The notes beneath the pieces are model-generated. The model was not told where the DNA came from. It saw only the letters and a program-made list of their open reading frames with translations, and ran no database searches. A DNA stretch of 64,000 nucleotides from Paracoccus solventivorans (lineage in GTDB: Bacteria; Pseudomonadota; Alphaproteobacteria; Rhodobacterales; Rhodobacteraceae). The stretch lies in the NCBI RefSeq assembly GCF_900142875.1, contig NZ_FRCK01000006.1:62001-126000 (forward strand). The letters run 5' to 3'. Numbering within the stretch: the first letter of the stretch is position 1; each line of letters starts with the position of its first letter. A program made the position numbers and the translations under genes. Below, piece by piece: positions 7,356-16,692 of this stretch.

Positions 7356-7403
7356 TAAACACCGTCCGCTACCCCCCTGAAGTCCCGGCTTATGGAGACA
7401 GAG

Positions 7404-8072
7404 ATGACCCAGACCACCACCCTGCATGACCGCACGGTCGGCCAGATCGCCGCACAGCTTCCCGGCGCCTCCGGCGTGTTCCGCCGGTTCGGCATCGACT
7501 TCTGCTGCCACGGCGATGTGCCGCTGGCCGAGGCCGCGAATCGGCGCAATCTCGACCTGGGCGCGCTGGAAACCGCGCTAAGCGCCCTCGATCCCGCGGC
7601 CGCGCCCGATGCGCCGCAGGATACCGGGGCGCTGATCGACCATATCCAGACCCGCTACCACGCCACCCACCGCCGGCAGATCCCCGAGCTGATCGAGCTT
7701 TCGCGCAAGGTCGAGGCGGTCCACGCCAACCACCCCGAGGTGCCCCGGGGCCTGTCCGACGCGCTGCACCGGATCTGGGGCGAGCTGGAGGTGCACATGA
7801 AAAAGGAAGAGCTGGTGCTGTTCCCGGCCATGCGCCGGCAGGCGGCCGACCGGCTGGCGGTCCCCATCAGCGAGATGCGCCACGACCACGACGACCATGG
7901 CGCCTTCCTGGACCAGGTGGCGCAGCTGACCCACGACTACACCCCGCCGCAGGACGCCTGCCGGTCCTGGCAGGCGCTTTACGCCGGCGCGGCGCAGCTG
8001 AAGGCGGATCTGATGGAGCATATCCATCTGGAGAACAACGTCCTGTTCCCGCGCTTCGAAACGACCGCCTGA
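7404..8072 (+). CDS. ric: Iron-sulfur cluster repair di-iron protein (RIC/YtfE/DnrN/ScdA)
   Basis: A 222-residue protein with the N-terminal ScdA domain (DFCCHGD, Cys34 and Cys35) and a C-terminal hemerythrin-like four-helix bundle supplying His and Glu ligands (ATHRRQ, EVHMKKEE, RHDHDDHG, EHIHLENN) for a di-iron centre. The family repairs iron-sulfur clusters damaged by nitric oxide or oxidants in the cytoplasm, which suits a denitrifier. Start: the ATG preceded by GGAGACAG; an in-frame ATG 12 bases upstream overlaps that ribosome site. It is divergent from nsrR with operators between. Downstream is the decayed repeat block, not another gene. Confidence 0.92.
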   Translation: MTQTTTLHDRTVGQIAAQLPGASGVFRRFGIDFCCHGDVPLAEAANRRNLDLGALETALSALDPAAAPDAPQDTGALIDHIQTRYHATHRRQIPELIELSRKVEAVHANHPEVPRGLSDALHRIWGELEVHMKKEELVLFPAMRRQAADRLAVPISEMRHDHDDHGAFLDQVAQLTHDYTPPQDACRSWQALYAGAAQLKADLMEHIHLENNVLFPRFETTA

Positions 8073-8098
8073 GCCCGCCGAGAGCTGCTGCACGACCC

Positions 8099-8704
8099 CT
8101 TGGCAGGGCGCGGAACTGGGTGGTCATTGCGACGTGGTGCCGGTCAGGACGGTCCTCTGCGCCGAGCCGAACCGGCCGGGGCGCGGCCGGTCGGCATCCA
8201 GCGGGGTGGTGCCGGTGAGGGCGCCGTCATGTGCCGCGCCCCGTCGCCGGCGGGACGAGCGGTTGGCGGCAGATTTCCGCGCTCACTCACTGGCGCACGG
8301 GCAGCTGCGCTTTGGCAAGGCGGGGAACCGGGTGGCCAACTCCGAATCGAGGCCCGGTCGGAATGGCATCAGGCGCCGAACCGAACCGGCCGGAGCACGC
8401 GGCCGGCCGGCATCCAGCGGGACGATGCCGATGATGGCGCCGTCATGTGCCGCGCCCCGTCACCGGCAGGATGAGCGGTTGGCTGCGGATTTCTGCCGCG
8501 TTCACTCGCCGGCGCCCGGACAGCTGCCCTTTGGCAAGGCGGTGATCCCGGTAGCCGATTCCGGCGTGGGGCTGGTCAGGGCGGTCTAAGGCGCCGATGC
8601 TGAGCCGCCGGGGCGCGCGGCCGGCTGGCATCACGCGCGGCGCCCGCCCCTCCTCGCGCCGCCCCCTCGCCGGCACAGCGCGGTTTGCCGCGGACCTCCC
8701 GCAC
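8099..8704. repeat. Degenerate direct-repeat block of about 215-bp units ending at the atpG stop
   Basis: The 632-bp gap between ric and atpG has no credible gene. Equivalent blocks begin at 8161, 8375 and 8593 (GCCGAGCCGAACCGGCC, a one-base variant, and a more diverged third form), giving periods of 214 and 218 bp. A partial copy of the unit's second half precedes the first (TTGGCAGGGCGCGGAA near 8100, compared with TTTGGCAAGGCGGGGAA near 8311). Each unit ends in a CACTCACT/TTCACTCGCCGG-like block, and the third copy of that block runs directly into the end of atpG. The copies are mutated and frames are not preserved, so this looks like old tandem duplication of non-coding sequence. Confidence 0.75.
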
Positions 8705-9589
8705 TCACTCGCCGGTTGCGGCCTGATAGCCGGCGATCAGGTCCAGCAGTTCGGCCGAGATCGCGGCCTGCCGCGACAGGCGGTAGCTGACCTGCATTTC
8801 TTCCAGCTTTTCGGCGATGGAGCTGTCGGCGGCCTGCATCGCCACCAGCCGCTCGACGTTTTCGGCGGCGCGCGACTGGATCAGCGCCAGATGCAGCCGC
8901 GCGAACAGCAGCTGCCGGACGAGGCTGCCCAGCAGCGCCCCGGTCTCGCCCATGCCGCGGGGAAGGCGCCGCGACCCCCAGCGGCGGTCGCGCAGCGCGC
9001 GCAGCCATCCCGGATCAAGCGGCAGCAGATCCGCCTGTTCTGGCGCGGCGCTCAGCGAGTCGCCCGAGCGGTGGCAGAACAGCAGCACCCGCCCGACCCC
9101 CCGCTCCTCGCGCCAGAGATCGAGCTGCGACAGGATCTCCGCGACACAGGGCGCCAGCGCCGCGATGGTGGCCGGGGCCTCGATGCGCAGATCGGGCGCG
9201 GACTCGGCGGCCTCCCAGCTGGCGGCAAGCGTGGTGCCGACGGTCAGGACCAGGCGCGCGTGGGGCGCGATCGCCAGCGCCGCCAGCCGGGTGCGGGCGA
9301 AATCCACCAGCCGTTCGTTGAACGATCCGCAAAGCCCGATTTCCGAGCCGATCACCACCACCGCCGCGGCCTCGCCCGGGGCGGGCGGCGGGGCCAGGGC
9401 TGCGTCGGGCAGCTCGCGCAGCACCACCTGCAGCCCCATCTCGACGGTCTGCAGATGGCCGCGCATGGCGCGTTCGGCCTGTTCGTGCACGCGGATATTG
9501 GCGGCCGAGGTCGCCTTCATCGTGCGCACCACCGATTGCAGGTCCTCGGCCGAGCCGATGCGCCGCGACAGCTCTTCAAGCGTCGCCAT
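8705..9589 (-). CDS. atpG: N-type ATPase gamma subunit
   Basis: A 294-residue F1 gamma subunit. The N-terminal helix (MATLEELSRRIGSAEDLQSVVRTMK) and C-terminal helix (SSIAEKLEEMQVSYRLSRQAAIS) form the antiparallel coiled-coil rotor shaft, and the middle shows the Rossmann-like domain (GSEIGLCGSFNERL). It is the last gene of the operon and overlaps atpA by 14 bases. Divergence from ordinary gamma and the operon order mark it as the N-ATPase form. Its 3' end coincides with the terminal block of the repeat region. Confidence 0.9.
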   Translation of the reverse strand: MATLEELSRRIGSAEDLQSVVRTMKATSAANIRVHEQAERAMRGHLQTVEMGLQVVLRELPDAALAPPPAPGEAAAVVVIGSEIGLCGSFNERLVDFARTRLAALAIAPHARLVLTVGTTLAASWEAAESAPDLRIEAPATIAALAPCVAEILSQLDLWREERGVGRVLLFCHRSGDSLSAAPEQADLLPLDPGWLRALRDRRWGSRRLPRGMGETGALLGSLVRQLLFARLHLALIQSRAAENVERLVAMQAADSSIAEKLEEMQVSYRLSRQAAISAELLDLIAGYQAATGE

Positions 9590-11102
9590 CGCCCGTCCCC
9601 GCCAGCGCCGCCTGCACCGCCGCCAGCAGGGCCGCGCGGCGGGTCTCGTCCAGCTTCGCACCCTGCGCGATCTCCGCAGCCTCGGGCAGCGCGGCGACCG
9701 CGCGCGACAGGCGCGGCAGCAGCGCCGGCAGGGCATCCTCGGGCACATCGTCCAGCAGCCCCGCGGTCGCGGCCAGCAGCTGGGCGATCTGCCCGGCGAC
9801 CGGCAGCGGACTGGCCTCGGCCTGGCGCAGGACGGCGCGCACCCTTGCGCCGCGCTGCAGCTCGGCGCGGCTGTCGGCGTCCAGCCTTGCCCCGAAACGG
9901 GCAAAGCTCTCCAGCTCCTCGAACTGCGCATAGGCCAGTTTCAGCGGCCCGCCGAGCGCACGGAACCCGGGAAGCTGCGCCTTGCCCCCCACGCGCGAGA
10001 CCGAGCGCCCCACATCCACCGCCGGCAGCTGCCCCAGCCGGAACAGCACCGGCGACAGGTAGATCTGCCCGTCGGTGATCGAGATGAGGTTGGTCGGGAT
10101 ATAGGCGGCAAGGTTCTGCGCCTGGGTTTCCACCACCGGCAACGCGGTCAGCGAACCGCCGCCGGCATCGGGGCGCAGCTGCGTGGCGCGTTCCAGCAGG
10201 CGGCTATGCAGATAGAACACGTCGCCCGGATAGGCCTCGCGCCCCGGCGGGCGGCGCAACAGCAGCGACAGCTCGCGCCAGGCGCGGGCGTGGCGGGTCA
10301 GGTCGTCGTAGACGATCAGCACGTCGCGCCCCGCGCGCATGAAGCGCTCGGCGATCGAGGTGGCGGCGTAGGGGACCAGATACTGCAGCCCCGGGGGTTC
10401 ATCGGCGCCGGCCACCACGATAACACAGCGGTCCATCACCCCGGCCGCGCGCAGCCGCGCCTGCACCCGCGCCACCGCATCGCCACGCTGGCCGATGGCG
10501 CAATAGACCGAGATCACGTCGCTGCCGGCCTGGTTGAGGATGGTGTCGATGGCGATGGCGGTCTTGCCGGTCTGGCGGTCGCCGACGATCAGCTCGCGCT
10601 GGCCGCGGCCGATGGGGACCAGCGCGTCCACCACCTTGATCCCGGTCTGCAGCGGCCGGGTGATCGGGGCGCGCTCGATGATCGCGGGGGCGGGCTGTTC
10701 CACCGGGTCCAGCCGGTCGGCGCGGACCGCGCCAAGGTCGTCCAGCGCCCGCCCCAACGGGTTGATGCTGCGCCCCAGCAGCGCCGCCCCGGTGGGGACG
10801 GTGGCCACCCGCCGCGTGCGCCGCGCCCCGTCGCCGGGGCGCAGGCCGCGCCGGTCGTCCAGCACCACCACCCCCGCCCAGCCCGGGCGCAGGTCCAGCG
10901 CCAGCCCCCAGCCGCCGCCCTCAAAGGCGATCAGCTCGTCGGCCATCAGGTCGGAAAACCCCTCGACCTCGACCACCGCGCGCGACACGCGGGTGACGGT
11001 GCCGCGCTCGTCGCCGCCGAAATGCGGCGGCCGCCTTGCCTCGCGCTCGATGGCGTCGAACAGCGCGTCGGTCAGGCCGGACAGCCCGTCGCCCGCGGTC
11101 AT
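9576..11102 (-). CDS. atpA: N-type ATPase alpha subunit
   Basis: A 508-residue regulatory nucleotide-binding F1 subunit. The Walker A GDRQTGKT is at residues 174-181 and the Gln in it is the usual alpha-type signature; VLIVYDDLTRHARAWRE is the Walker B region, and RVGGKAQ lies in the C-terminal domain. Together with beta it forms the hexamer on the cytoplasmic side. The start overlaps the atpF stop by ATGA; the end overlaps atpG. It ends in an extra Ala-rich helical stretch after about residue 420, as in other N-type alpha subunits. Confidence 0.93.
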   Translation of the reverse strand: MTAGDGLSGLTDALFDAIEREARRPPHFGGDERGTVTRVSRAVVEVEGFSDLMADELIAFEGGGWGLALDLRPGWAGVVVLDDRRGLRPGDGARRTRRVATVPTGAALLGRSINPLGRALDDLGAVRADRLDPVEQPAPAIIERAPITRPLQTGIKVVDALVPIGRGQRELIVGDRQTGKTAIAIDTILNQAGSDVISVYCAIGQRGDAVARVQARLRAAGVMDRCVIVVAGADEPPGLQYLVPYAATSIAERFMRAGRDVLIVYDDLTRHARAWRELSLLLRRPPGREAYPGDVFYLHSRLLERATQLRPDAGGGSLTALPVVETQAQNLAAYIPTNLISITDGQIYLSPVLFRLGQLPAVDVGRSVSRVGGKAQLPGFRALGGPLKLAYAQFEELESFARFGARLDADSRAELQRGARVRAVLRQAEASPLPVAGQIAQLLAATAGLLDDVPEDALPALLPRLSRAVAALPEAAEIAQGAKLDETRRAALLAAVQAALAGTGDGDA

Positions 11103-11872
11103 GCCGCGCCCTCGCGCCGGGCCTGCTCGGACAGAAGCCCGCCGATGTCGCCCTCGAACGCGTCCAGATGTTCGCCCAGCGTCCAGCCGACGTGGCGCGA
11201 GCCGACCACCAGCAGCACCCCGCTTTCCAGCGCCGGATCGGCGCGGAACCCGGGGTCGGCGGCGCCGGTCAGCCGCTCGACCGCCTCGGCGACGATGGCG
11301 CGGGTGGGGTTGGACAGTTCCTCGCTGGACAGCACCTCGACGGGTTCGCCGGCGCGGGCCGCATCGGCCAGCCGCGCGCGCTCGTCGGGGTCGAGCGTGG
11401 CCAGGCGGCGGGCAAAGACCCGGGCGATCTGTTCCAGCAGGTCACGGTCGGACATCTCGGCCAGCGCATTGCGGGCCAGCGTGACGAAGGCGGCACCGGC
11501 GCGGCGGCGCAGCCGGTCGAGGAACGCCGATTTCTCGTCGGCGAGCTGCTGGGACCAGGCGCTGCGGCGGGCGGCGATCTCATCATGCGCCTGCCTTGTC
11601 AGCCGGTCTCGCAGCGCCTCGGCCTCGGCCTCGACGGCCGACAGGCGCGCGGCGCGGTCCTCCTCGAACGCCCGCAGGGCGGCGAGATGCCGGGCCTCGG
11701 CCTCGGCGGCGCTTGCTTGCGCGGCCTCGGCCTCGGTCAGTTCATGCCGCACGGCCTCGGCGCGTTCGTCCAGCGCGCGCGACAGCGGCCGGTACAGCAC
11801 CCGGTTCAGCAGCCACACCAGCACCAGAAAGTTGACGATCTGCGCGGCGACGGTAATCCAGTCGATCTGCAA
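11099..11872 (-). CDS. atpF: N-type ATPase b subunit with extended C-terminus
   Basis: A 257-residue protein: one N-terminal membrane helix (AAQIVNFLVLVWLLNRVLY), a long charged coiled coil (residues 35-150), and a globular C-terminal segment that is absent from ordinary 160-residue b subunits. No separate delta gene occurs in the operon, so the C-terminal part probably replaces delta in joining the stalk to F1, as described for N-ATPases. It overlaps atpA by four bases and lies three bases from atpE. Confidence 0.88.
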   Translation of the reverse strand: MQIDWITVAAQIVNFLVLVWLLNRVLYRPLSRALDERAEAVRHELTEAEAAQASAAEAEARHLAALRAFEEDRAARLSAVEAEAEALRDRLTRQAHDEIAARRSAWSQQLADEKSAFLDRLRRRAGAAFVTLARNALAEMSDRDLLEQIARVFARRLATLDPDERARLADAARAGEPVEVLSSEELSNPTRAIVAEAVERLTGAADPGFRADPALESGVLLVVGSRHVGWTLGEHLDAFEGDIGGLLSEQARREGAA

Positions 11873-11875
11873 GGA

Positions 11876-12154
11876 TCAGCCCCCGGCCGACTGGATCGCC
11901 CAGTTCCAGAACGGATTGGCAAACACCAGGATCATCGCCAGCACAAAGCAGTAGATGCCGCTCGATTCGATCACCGCAAGGCTGACGAACAGCGTACGGG
12001 TGATGCTGTTGGCCTCGTCCGGCTGCTGGGCGATGGATTGCAGCGCCTGCGCGCCGGCGCGCGCCTCGCCCAAGGCCGCGCCGAAACAGCCGATGGCCAG
12101 CGTGATGCCGGCGGTGATGATCGAGGCAAGGGCAATGACAGAAACCGGATCCAT
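11876..12154 (-). CDS. atpE: N-type ATPase c subunit (rotor ring)
   Basis: A 92-residue double-helix hairpin. The polar loop (QQPDEA) lies near residues 43-48. Glu63 in helix 2 sits in VIESSGIY, the ion-binding block that in sodium ATPases reads VAESTGIY, and Glu30 in helix 1 (LGEARAG) occupies the place of the sodium-ligand Gln. Two facing carboxylates are the arrangement reported for the Burkholderia N-ATPase ring, where proton binding was favoured. Whether this enzyme moves Na+ or H+ cannot be decided from sequence alone. Confidence 0.92.
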   Translation of the reverse strand: MDPVSVIALASIITAGITLAIGCFGAALGEARAGAQALQSIAQQPDEANSITRTLFVSLAVIESSGIYCFVLAMILVFANPFWNWAIQSAGG

Positions 12155-12895
12155 TCAGCGCGTCCTTTGGCGGAAGTGTGAGGGTTCGGAGGGGCGGGGC
12201 GGCGGGGCCGCGCCGGGTTCGTCGCCGATGGCAGACGAGATGTAGACCATGGCGAGCACCGCGAAGATATAGGCCTGGATCGCCCCGGTCAGCAGCCCGA
12301 GGATCTGCATGACCAGCGGAAAGAAGAACGGCACGATCGACAGCAGGATCGCCACCAGCACCGTCCCGCTCATGATGTTGCCGTAAAGCCGCACGGCCAG
12401 CGCCACGGTGCGCGAGACCTCGCCCATCACGTTGATCGGCAGCATCAGAGGCGTCGGCTGCAGATAGCTGCGCAGATAGGCGCGCAGGCCGCGCCGGCTG
12501 ACCGCATAAAGCGGCACCGCCACCATCACGCACAGCGCCAGCGCCGTCGCCGTGGACAGCGAGCCGGTGGGCGCCGTGAACCCCGGCACCACCGCCATCA
12601 GGTTCGACAGCAGGATGAACATGAACAGCGAGCCGACCACGGGCAGGTAGCGGGTCGGATCGCCGCCGCCGATGTCGCGGATCTGGTCGCGGATCATCTC
12701 CACCAGCAGCTCGACGGCGATGCGCCAGCGCGACACCGGCGGCGCCGGGCCGATGCCCAGCGTCGCCAGCCGCCCGACCGCGACCAGGATCGCCATCACG
12801 ATCCAGGTGTTGACGATGGTGGCCGACACCGGGAACTCGCCCAGCGAACCGAGGGGCAGGGTGAAGACGATGCGGCTGTCGGGGGAAATCTCCAT
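12155..12895 (-). CDS. atpB: N-type ATPase a subunit
   Basis: A 246-residue integral membrane protein with the conserved stator helix carrying the essential Arg (VALAVRLYGNIMSG) and the C-terminal helices (QAYIFAVLAMVYISSAI). It forms the ion half-channels against the c ring. The start is the ATG for MEISPD, which shares one base with the atpR stop (TGATG). A longer upstream frame reads across atpR and was rejected. Confidence 0.92.
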   Translation of the reverse strand: MEISPDSRIVFTLPLGSLGEFPVSATIVNTWIVMAILVAVGRLATLGIGPAPPVSRWRIAVELLVEMIRDQIRDIGGGDPTRYLPVVGSLFMFILLSNLMAVVPGFTAPTGSLSTATALALCVMVAVPLYAVSRRGLRAYLRSYLQPTPLMLPINVMGEVSRTVALAVRLYGNIMSGTVLVAILLSIVPFFFPLVMQILGLLTGAIQAYIFAVLAMVYISSAIGDEPGAAPPPRPSEPSHFRQRTR

Positions 12896-13191
12896 CAGCC
12901 CTCCCTGCCCCGCCTGAGGATGCGCAGCGCGGTCATCCGAAACAGGGTGAAGGCGGCCAGCCCGGCGAACATCGCCAGCCCCGGGTTGCCGGCAGCCGCG
13001 CCGATCGCCGCGAAACCGGCGGCCAGCAGCGCCAGCCGCAGCGCGCCGCCGGCCAGCAGCACGCCCAGCCCGCCGTCCGCGCCCAGCCGCCGCGTGGCCA
13101 GCCACAGCAGCCGCAGATGCAGGGCCGCCAGCGCCATGCCGCCCAGAAGCCCCACCGCCAGGTCGGGGGCCAGCTCGGAAATGCCGGTCAT
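12895..13191 (-). CDS. atpR: AtpR, small N-ATPase-specific membrane protein
   Basis: A 98-residue protein with three membrane segments and Arg residues embedded in them (FRMTALRILRR near the end). AtpR occurs only in N-ATPase operons and is thought to help assemble or stabilise the ring through contacts with the c-subunit carboxylates. The ATG has a GGAGGAGG-like ribosome site and overlaps the atpQ stop by four bases. Confidence 0.8.
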   Translation of the reverse strand: MTGISELAPDLAVGLLGGMALAALHLRLLWLATRRLGADGGLGVLLAGGALRLALLAAGFAAIGAAAGNPGLAMFAGLAAFTLFRMTALRILRRGREG

Positions 13192-13570
13192 GCGTCCTCC
13201 TCCGTCTCGGGCGGCTCTGGTGGCGCGCCGTTCTGGATGCCGGTGCGCCGGACCCACCACCAGGCATTGAACGAGCCCAGCAGCACCCCGCAGACCAGCC
13301 CGGTCAGTGCCCAGGACGGCCCCTCGGGAAAGCGCCGGTCGAGCCAGACCCCCAGCGCGATTCCCGCCACCGTCGGCACGGCCACGGCCCAGCCGACCAG
13401 CCCGAACATGCCGATGCCGAACCAGACCGAGTGCCGCCCGGCGCGCAGCGACTGCGCCCGCCGCGCCGCCTTGCGGGCGATGGTCCGCTCAAGCCGCGCA
13501 TTCTCGCGCCGCAGCCTGTCGCCCCGGGCCTGCCCCGGGGGCCTGCTGCCGGGCGGGGTGGGCGCGGCGC

Positions 13571-13574
<4 letters not shown>
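13188..13574 (-). CDS. atpQ: AtpQ, AtpI-like N-ATPase accessory membrane protein
   Basis: A 128-residue protein with a basic N-terminal 45 residues and two membrane helices (GIGMFGLVGWAVAVPTVAGIALGVWLD and the next) with the WLDRRFPEGPSW loop typical of the AtpI/Gene1 relatives. It is presumed to help c-ring assembly or magnesium supply. It overlaps atpC and atpR by ATGA. Confidence 0.78.
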
Positions 13575-15742
<2,168 letters not shown>

Positions 15743-16519
15743 CTATGAGGACGGGTCGTCGATCAGCGGATGGGGCTTGGCAAAGCGTTCCAGGTCCTGC
15801 TGGTTGCTGATGGTGATCTGCATCCCGTCCACCGACACCCCATAGGGCTGCAACCCCTTGAACGCCCGGCTGAGGTTTTCGGGGGTCATTCCCAGGAACG
15901 ACGCCAGCCGGCGCTTTTCGAAGTCCAGCTCAAAGACCGCGCCCCCGCCGGCACGCTTTTGCTGCCGCAACAGGAAATTGGCCAATCGTTCCAGAGAGCT
16001 GCGCAGCTGCAGGTCCTTCTGCGTCTTGATGACGGCGCGGTAGCCCTGCGCCAGCTCGGTCACCACCGCGCGCGCGAAGTTGTTGTCGACATCGAAAACC
16101 GCGCGCACGTCCTGGCTGGGGATCAGGACGATCCGGCTTTTCTCCAGCGTCCGGGCCGACATCAGATAGACCGCATCCTTGATCGTCGCGGCAAGGATGA
16201 AGGTCGAGACCGGACGCATGGTGGCAAGACAGGCGTCCTTGCCGTTCCACGACGCGAACAGGTCGACGGACCCCGAGATCAGCACATGCAGGAAGTCGCT
16301 GCGCTCGCCCTCGGTCAGCAGGTCGACCTGCGGCGGAAAGTTCTGCACATAGGCGCCGCGCATCAGCGCCGCGAAGTTCTCGTCGGACATCTGCGAGAAC
16401 AGATGCAGCTGGCGCACCGCCTGGATGCTCTCGCTCGGGCAGTTCCCGGCCCATCTCTCCTCCTCGGGAACCTGTTGGCCCGATTGATTATTGTCCGGCC
16501 CGGAGTTGATTTCTGCCAT
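15743..16519 (-). CDS. narR: NarR, FNR/CRP-family regulator of the nar operon
   Basis: A 258-residue FNR/CRP protein: cyclic-nucleotide-type sensor fold (LTEGERSDFLHVLISGSVDLF), long dimer helix and a C-terminal helix-turn-helix (EKRRLASFLGMTPENLSRAFKGL). It lacks the N-terminal cysteine cluster of oxygen-sensing FNR; only scattered cysteines are present. This fits NarR of Paracoccus, which is needed for nar expression with nitrate or nitrite. It is divergent from narK with 173 bp between. Confidence 0.87.
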   Translation of the reverse strand: MAEINSGPDNNQSGQQVPEEERWAGNCPSESIQAVRQLHLFSQMSDENFAALMRGAYVQNFPPQVDLLTEGERSDFLHVLISGSVDLFASWNGKDACLATMRPVSTFILAATIKDAVYLMSARTLEKSRIVLIPSQDVRAVFDVDNNFARAVVTELAQGYRAVIKTQKDLQLRSSLERLANFLLRQQKRAGGGAVFELDFEKRRLASFLGMTPENLSRAFKGLQPYGVSVDGMQITISNQQDLERFAKPHPLIDDPSS

Positions 16520-16533
16520 CGTAGCCTCACTAG

Positions 16534-16557
16534 ATTGTCGTCCCGCGAAATGACAAT
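16534..16557. promoter_or_regulatory. Inverted repeat upstream of narR
   Basis: ATTGTC (16534-16539) and GACAAT (16552-16557) with a 12-bp spacer, about 15 bp before the narR ATG. It could be an autoregulatory site or a hairpin in the narR leader; no factor can be assigned. Confidence 0.35.
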
Positions 16558-16598
16558 TTTTGGTAAGCTATTTATTTCATTACGATTTATTTCGCACC

Positions 16599-16612
16599 AT
16601 GACGTAGATCAA
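16599..16612 (+). promoter_or_regulatory. FNR-type site upstream of narK
   Basis: ATGAC-N4-ATCAA, close to the FNR-family consensus TTGAT/C-N4-A/GTCAA, centred about 88 bp before the narK ATG. FnrP or NarR would be the expected factor. Confidence 0.55.
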
Positions 16613-16692
16613 GTTCAGCGCGATATTTTTTCCGGAAGAGCGTGGGGACCGTCCTGCCCTGGGTCGGCCCAATCTTTCCGGAGGCCCCTGCC

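Noticed and set aside
8134..8589. Open frame of 151 codons between ric and atpG
   Set aside because: It lies in the degenerate repeat block, whose period shifts frame between copies; composition is random-like.
12155..13267. 370-residue version of AtpB
   Set aside because: The N-terminal 124 residues are a shadow of atpR; the ATG at 12895 gives the normal a-subunit start.
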